Part shown: positions 7,505 through 11,169 of the stretch, piece after piece
How positions within the stretch are numbered: position 1 is the stretch's first letter
How the letters are laid out: every line of letters starts with the position of its first letter
The notes under the pieces: model-generated
Seen by the model: only the letters and a program-made list of their open reading frames with translations
The model's database searches: none
What the model was told of the DNA's origin: nothing
Assembly: GCA_947483455.1 (NCBI GenBank)
Contig: CANKNK010000024.1
Coordinates: forward strand, 1-11,169
Source: Comamonadaceae bacterium
GTDB taxonomy: Bacteria; Pseudomonadota; Gammaproteobacteria; Burkholderiales; Burkholderiaceae_C
DNA: 11,169 nucleotides
Direction: 5' to 3'
Program-made: the position numbers and the translations under genes

Positions 7505-8440
7505 ATGGTGCTTGTGGCAGGCTCAGCGAATCTGGACTTTGTAGTGCGCGCACCGCGCATTCCAGCGCCCGGCGAAACCGTACTGGGCCGCGATGTACAG
7601 ACTTTCCCCGGCGGCAAAGGTGCCAACCAGGCGGTGGCTTGTGCGCGGGCCGGTGGCGCACGCACCAGCATGGTGCTGGCACTGGGGCGCGATGCCTATG
7701 CGCAGCCGCTCAAAGCGTCGTTACAAGATGCAGGCGTGGTGCTGCATGCGCAGGAGTTTGACGATGTCGCCAGCGGGACCGCATTTATCTGCGTGTCCGA
7801 TGACGCAGAAAACGCGATCACGGTAGCGCCTGGCGCCAACGCCCAACTGGGTCCGGCGCATTTGCCCGCACTGGGCGGCTACAGCCATCTGCTGATGCAA
7901 TTGGAAATTCCAATGTCCACCGTGCTCGATTACGCGACGCGCGCCCGTGCCGCTGGACTGCAAGTGGCCCTCAATGCAGCGCCGGCCCAAAGTCTCAGCC
8001 CTGCGCTGCTGGCCCTGGTGGATATCTTGATCGTCAACGAAGGCGAATTACACGCACTCGCTGGTACCCGCGGCACGATTGCCAAGGCCCTGGCGGCCCT
8101 ACCCTGCGCTCTGGTGGTCGTCACCCTGGGTTCGCGTGGCGCGGTCGCGCGTGGCAGCACATCTATGGTGTACCAACCCGGCTTTGCCGTGCATGCGATC
8201 GATACGACCGGCGCGGGTGATACGTTTTGTGGCGTGCTGATTGCGCAACTCGCACAGCAACACAAACTGGCCGATGCACTGCGCCATGCCAACGCGGCGG
8301 CAGCCCTGAGCTGCACCCAAGCTGGCGCGCAATCGAGCGTACCGCATGCGCATGCGGTGGCGAGCTTTTTGCAAGCACAAGCGGCCTCTGATCCACAAGC
8401 CATCGCTGCGTTAATAGACTATTGCAAGGTAGCCATCTGA
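7505..8440 (+). CDS. rbsK: Ribokinase, PfkB family
   Basis: A 311-residue sugar kinase that phosphorylates ribose to ribose 5-phosphate in the cytoplasm. The PfkB pattern is complete: GSANLD with the substrate Asp11, PGGKGANQAV (residues 35-44), GTAFICVSDDAENAI (91-105), NEGEL (178-182), TLGSRGA (207-213), and the anion-hole/catalytic motif DTTGAGDTF (233-241) with Asp239 as catalytic base. TQAGAQSSVP near 271-280 matches the ribokinase C-terminus, followed by an 18-residue tail after SFLQ. The frame is open from a TTG at 7490, but I place the start at ATG 7505 because ribokinases begin a few residues before the GSxNxD strand; GAAAG lies upstream. Its position beside a nucleoside hydrolase points to ribose released from nucleosides as the substrate. 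A related pentose or nucleoside kinase activity cannot be excluded. Confidence 0.9.
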   Translation: MVLVAGSANLDFVVRAPRIPAPGETVLGRDVQTFPGGKGANQAVACARAGGARTSMVLALGRDAYAQPLKASLQDAGVVLHAQEFDDVASGTAFICVSDDAENAITVAPGANAQLGPAHLPALGGYSHLLMQLEIPMSTVLDYATRARAAGLQVALNAAPAQSLSPALLALVDILIVNEGELHALAGTRGTIAKALAALPCALVVVTLGSRGAVARGSTSMVYQPGFAVHAIDTTGAGDTFCGVLIAQLAQQHKLADALRHANAAAALSCTQAGAQSSVPHAHAVASFLQAQAASDPQAIAALIDYCKVAI

Positions 8441-8498
8441 GCTAAGCCATGCGTACTCTTCAAACCTAATTTGCCCGCATTTACAAGCTGCTCACCGC

Positions 8499-9491
8499 AT
8501 GTCCACTACCCCCATCCGACACCAGGTTATTTACGACACCGACCCCGGCGTGGACGACGCTATGGCTCTGTATTACGCGCTAGCGCACCCTGAAATTGAT
8601 GTCGTCGGAGTGACCACGACATTTGGCAACGTCTCCGTGGCCCAGGCGGCAGAAAATGCTCTCTACCTCTTGGCTATCGCAGGACATGGGCACATTCCGG
8701 TGACGCAAGGCGTGGCCGCCCCTTTGGGCAAGCCCGGCGAAGATCCTCCAGCGCATATCCATGGCGGGGACGGCTTGGGCAATCTGGCACACCGTGAAGC
8801 GCATGCCCTGCGGCTAGATGCGCGCAGTTCGGCGCAATTCATCGTCGATATCGCGCGCAAGCAGCCCGGAGAGATCACGGTCGTGGCCGTCGGGCCACTG
8901 GGTAATTTGGCGCTGGCGCTGGAGATCGAACCGCAATTGCCTCAGCTGCTGCGCGCGGTGGTCATCATGGGTGGCACGGTAGTGGAGCCAGGCAATGTAT
9001 CGCCCGTGGCCGAGGCCAATATCTGGAACGACCCGCATGCCGCAGACCGCGTGGTGAGCGCCGGTTTTGCGCTCACCATGGTCGGCCTGGACGTCACGCA
9101 CCAAGTGATACTGCCAGTCACCCTGTTCAAACAACTGGCCGCGCACCACCGCCATATCGCTACCGACACCTTGCACCATGCCGTGGCTTTTTACGCTAAC
9201 TTTTACAGCGATCTGTATCCCCATGTGGCAGCCATCCATGGCTGCTTCGGGCATGATGTGCTGGCCTTTGTGGCGCTGACCGACCCGCAGCTTTTTCAGA
9301 CCGAAACCGGCGCACTGCGCGTGGCCACCGATGGACTCGCCCAGGGGCAGACCATGCTCAAGCGCAAATCCATCCCCTATCCGCAAACCGGCTGGGAGGT
9401 CGCCCCCGCCACGGTGTGTATGCAGGTGCAGGCCGCAAGCTGCCGTCAAACAATTGAAGATGTATTTATGCGCAACTGGCTAAGCCTATGA
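8499..9491 (+). CDS. iunH: Inosine-uridine preferring nucleoside hydrolase
   Basis: A 330-residue Ca2+-dependent N-ribosidase that splits ribonucleosides into free base and ribose. All active-site landmarks of the family are present: the calcium/ribose motif DTDPGVDD at residues 13-20, HIHGGDGLGN (86-95), VGPLGNLALAL, MGGTVVEPGNVSPVAEANIWNDP with Asn166, Glu172 and Asn174 in the ribose-binding positions, and HD at 252-253 as the general acid and second calcium ligand. The length fits the family (about 310-350). The start is ATG 8499; the ribosome binding site is weak. It lies 58 bases after rbsK, with no terminator between, and its stop overlaps the next start (ATGA). Base preference cannot be read from sequence, but the adjacent BMP importer supports nucleosides as the natural substrate. 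Confidence 0.93.
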   Translation: MSTTPIRHQVIYDTDPGVDDAMALYYALAHPEIDVVGVTTTFGNVSVAQAAENALYLLAIAGHGHIPVTQGVAAPLGKPGEDPPAHIHGGDGLGNLAHREAHALRLDARSSAQFIVDIARKQPGEITVVAVGPLGNLALALEIEPQLPQLLRAVVIMGGTVVEPGNVSPVAEANIWNDPHAADRVVSAGFALTMVGLDVTHQVILPVTLFKQLAAHHRHIATDTLHHAVAFYANFYSDLYPHVAAIHGCFGHDVLAFVALTDPQLFQTETGALRVATDGLAQGQTMLKRKSIPYPQTGWEVAPATVCMQVQAASCRQTIEDVFMRNWLSL

Positions 9492-10339
9492 GCACCGAAC
9501 TACCTATCATCGACTTTAGCGCGGCTGATGCGCCCCAGGCCTTCACTGCCAGTTTGCACCACACCGGTTTTGCGGTGCTGAAAAACCACCCGCTGGCGCA
9601 ATCCCTGATTGAGGGCATTTACAGCGAATGGACGCGCTTTTTCCAAACCGAGGCCAAGCACGCCTATGCGCGCGACCCGGACACCCACGACGGCTATTTT
9701 TCACCCGCCGTGTCCGAGACGGCCAAGGGCTACCACCGGCGCGATCTGAAAGAGTTTTTCCACATTTACCCCTGGGGCCGCTACCCGGCGCAGGTCTCCA
9801 AAGCGGCGCTGGACTATTACGTCCAGGCCAGCGACTTAGCCCAAACCCTGCTGCGCTGGGTAGGCGAGCATTCGCCTGCACAGGTACGCGATTTGTACTC
9901 CATGCCACTACCCGACATGATGGAAGGCAGCGACCATACCTTGCTGCGCGTCTTGCATTACCCGCCGCTGCTGGGCGCCGAGGAAGCCGACGCGGTGCGC
10001 GCCGCAGCCCATACCGACATCAACCTGCTCACCCTGCTGCCTGCCGCCACCGAGCCAGGCCTGCAAATCCGCCGCCAGGACGGTAGTTGGCTGGACGTGC
10101 CCTGCGATTTCGGCCTCTTGATCGTCAACATCGGCGACATGCTGGCCGAGGCCTCGGGCCATTACTTTCCTTCCACCGTGCACCAGGTGCTCAACCCCTT
10201 GGGCGCAGACCGGGCCAAGCGGCGCATTTCCCTGCCCCTGTTTTTGCACCCGCGCCGCGAAGTGGTGCTGTCCGAACGCCACACGGTGGCTAGCTATTTC
10301 GACGAGCGCATGCGCGAATTGCGGGCGTTGGACCATTAG
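9488..10339 (+). CDS. 2-oxoglutarate/Fe(II)-dependent oxygenase, isopenicillin N synthase-like
   Basis: A 283-residue cytoplasmic oxygenase of the IPNS/2OG-Fe(II) superfamily. The N-terminal part carries the family opening ELPIIDFSAAD and GFAVLKNHPL, then GYFSP and KGYHRRDLKEFFH. The jelly-roll core has the iron ligands His175 and Asp177 (AHTDINLLTLL), the distal His232 (STVHQVLNP), and the 2-oxoglutarate anchor Arg246-x-Ser248 (RRISLPLF). GDMLAEASG precedes the distal His, as in plant and fungal relatives. The complete triad suggests an active enzyme. The substrate is unknown. The ATGA overlap with the nucleoside hydrolase argues for a role on a nucleoside, base or derived metabolite. Fungal thymine-7-hydroxylase, a member of this superfamily, gives a precedent for base oxidation, but specific similarity to it was not tested. 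Confidence 0.88.
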   Translation: MSTELPIIDFSAADAPQAFTASLHHTGFAVLKNHPLAQSLIEGIYSEWTRFFQTEAKHAYARDPDTHDGYFSPAVSETAKGYHRRDLKEFFHIYPWGRYPAQVSKAALDYYVQASDLAQTLLRWVGEHSPAQVRDLYSMPLPDMMEGSDHTLLRVLHYPPLLGAEEADAVRAAAHTDINLLTLLPAATEPGLQIRRQDGSWLDVPCDFGLLIVNIGDMLAEASGHYFPSTVHQVLNPLGADRAKRRISLPLFLHPRREVVLSERHTVASYFDERMRELRALDH

Positions 10340-10486
10340 ACCGAAGGCGCCAGCCCCAGTCGCTTGGCATCGTCCGCACCAGCGGCCATCGGCCATCGCA
10401 AGTGAAGCGAACCGGCATCTTCGCCGCCGGGCTATCACTACTTTGGCTTGTCCACCCCGCGTCAAATACCGAAATGCGTATAAAGT

Positions 10487-10520
10487 AATAGGAAAAATGT
10501 AGTTTTCAGAATAAGAAAAA
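10487..10520 (+). repeat. Two direct copies of AATARGAAAAA upstream of cysI
   Basis: AATAGGAAAAA at 10487-10497 recurs as AATAAGAAAAA at 10510-10520, with start points 23 bases apart, about two helical turns. The pair sits in the A/T-rich island just upstream of and overlapping the predicted promoter. Sulfite reductase genes are commonly activated by the LysR-type regulator CysB, whose sites are A/T-rich repeated elements near the -35 region. I infer a CysB-type site, without a reliable consensus match for this group. Confidence 0.4.
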
Positions 10521-10531
10521 CTCACTACAGT
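10503..10531 (+). promoter_or_regulatory. Predicted sigma-70 promoter of cysI
   Basis: TTTTCA (10503-10508) and TACAGT (10526-10531) are separated by 17 bases, each with four of six consensus matches. Initiation would fall near 10538, giving a leader of about 100 bases. The imperfect boxes and the overlapping A/T-rich repeats fit an activator-dependent promoter. Confidence 0.45.
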
Positions 10532-10639
10532 CGCGCCAGTTTTGCTATCGCCCACGCGCGCGAGTGGAACCGGGCGGGCCTGCACAAGCCAGCGCACACA
10601 GCGCACACAGCCGGTTTTACCCGTACGCCGGCCCAGACC

Positions 10640-11169
10640 ATGTACCAATACACCGATTTCGACCGCCAATTCGTCCACGCACGCGCTGCCCAGTACCGCG
10701 ACCAGTTGCAGCGCCACCTGACCGGTAGCCTGCCCGACGAAGCGTTTCGCCCGCTGCGCCTCCAAAACGGCTGGTATGTGCAGCGCTACGCGCCCATGCT
10801 GCGCGTGGCTGTGCCTTATGGCGAACTCAATAGCGCGCAATTGCGCGTCCTGGCCCGCGTGGCGGGAGAGTTCGACTCCCCCGAAGCCGCCACCCTGGCC
10901 CATGCCCAAAGCACCCAAGACCAGATCGGCAACGGCATTGCCCCGCGCCTGGTCACACACTGCGGCCACTTCACCACCCGGCAAAACGTGCAGTTCAACT
11001 GGATTCCTCTGGCCAAAAGCGCCGATGTGATGGATTTGCTGGCCAGCGTGAATTTGCACGGCATACAGACCAGCGGCAATTGCATACGCAACATCACCAG
11101 CGACGAGCGCGCCGGTATCGCCGTGGACGAAGCCGTGGACCCGCGCCCCTATGCCGAAGTGCTGCGCCA
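10640..11169 (+). CDS. cysI: Sulfite/nitrite reductase hemoprotein (beta subunit), 5' fragment
   Basis: The first 176 codons of a gene that continues beyond the right edge. The protein resembles the Burkholderiales sulfite reductase hemoprotein, a siroheme and 4Fe-4S enzyme reducing sulfite to sulfide in cysteine synthesis. Visible blocks are MYQYTDFDRQFVHARAAQYR at the start, RPLRLQNGWYVQRYAPMLRVA (about residues 41-61), the first ferredoxin-like half-domain ending GHFTTRQNVQFNWIPL, and GIQTSGNCIRNIT near 150-162, which leads into the siroheme-binding domain. The iron-sulfur cysteines are expected outside the window. The ATG at 10640 has no strong Shine-Dalgarno but matches the family start. 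Related nitrite reductases share this region, so sulfite as substrate is inferred from family similarity and the promoter style. Confidence 0.9.
   Translation, partial: MYQYTDFDRQFVHARAAQYRDQLQRHLTGSLPDEAFRPLRLQNGWYVQRYAPMLRVAVPYGELNSAQLRVLARVAGEFDSPEAATLAHAQSTQDQIGNGIAPRLVTHCGHFTTRQNVQFNWIPLAKSADVMDLLASVNLHGIQTSGNCIRNITSDERAGIAVDEAVDPRPYAEVLR

Larger units (their letters stand above)
10340..10639. other. Intergenic region between oxygenase gene and cysI
   Basis: A 300-base stretch without a credible gene. The first 120 bases are G+C-rich and contain a minor tandem CGGCCAT repeat (10383-10396) but no T-tailed terminator that I can see after the oxygenase gene. Bases 10470-10530 are markedly A/T-rich and hold the predicted cysI promoter and repeated element listed separately. 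The remaining 100 bases before the cysI ATG are an untranslated leader with no evident structure. A long minus-strand open frame (11059-9908) runs across it; I judge that to be an antisense shadow. Confidence 0.6.

Noticed and set aside
9228..9245. Near-perfect 18-base palindrome (GCAGCCAT-cc-ATGGCTGC)
   Set aside because: It lies inside the nucleoside hydrolase coding sequence just before the conserved HD motif, in sequence explained by the protein; there is no second copy or regulatory context.
9908..11059. Long minus-strand open frame (383 codons) across the oxygenase 3' end, the intergenic region and cysI
   Set aside because: It is antisense to two well-supported genes, its product has no recognisable motif, and G+C-rich coding DNA readily leaves such antisense frames open.

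Overview
The window looks like a chromosomal segment of a beta-proteobacterium of the order Burkholderiales, most likely the family Comamonadaceae. This rests on moderately high G+C, on closely spaced genes, and on recalled protein resemblance (YggX, a two-domain MnmC, a BMP-type nucleoside transporter, a Burkholderiales-type CysI). No database search was possible. I see no tRNA, rRNA, IS element, CRISPR array or phage gene.

Left part (1-2623): a 5' fragment of dsbB on the minus strand diverges from yggX on the plus strand. yggX is followed after 23 bases by an mnmC-like gene. The FAD oxidase half of that mnmC looks intact, but its N-terminal methyltransferase half is shortened and has lost its core motif.

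Centre (2638-10339): a divergent nucleoside utilisation locus. On the minus strand, read from right to left, lie a periplasmic BMP-family binding protein, a double-domain ATPase and two permeases. The last three genes overlap by 4 and 8 bases, so this is a complete ABC importer in one operon. On the plus strand lie a ribokinase, an inosine-uridine type nucleoside hydrolase and an isopenicillin-N-synthase-like 2-oxoglutarate/Fe(II) oxygenase, whose start overlaps the hydrolase stop (ATGA). The inferred flow is: nucleoside captured in the periplasm, imported, hydrolysed to base plus ribose, and ribose phosphorylated to ribose 5-phosphate. The oxygenase may act on the base or on a nucleoside, and it is the least understood member.

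Right end (10340-11169): a 300-base intergenic region holds an A/T-rich promoter block with a repeated element. It is followed by the start of cysI (sulfite/nitrite reductase hemoprotein), which runs off the window.
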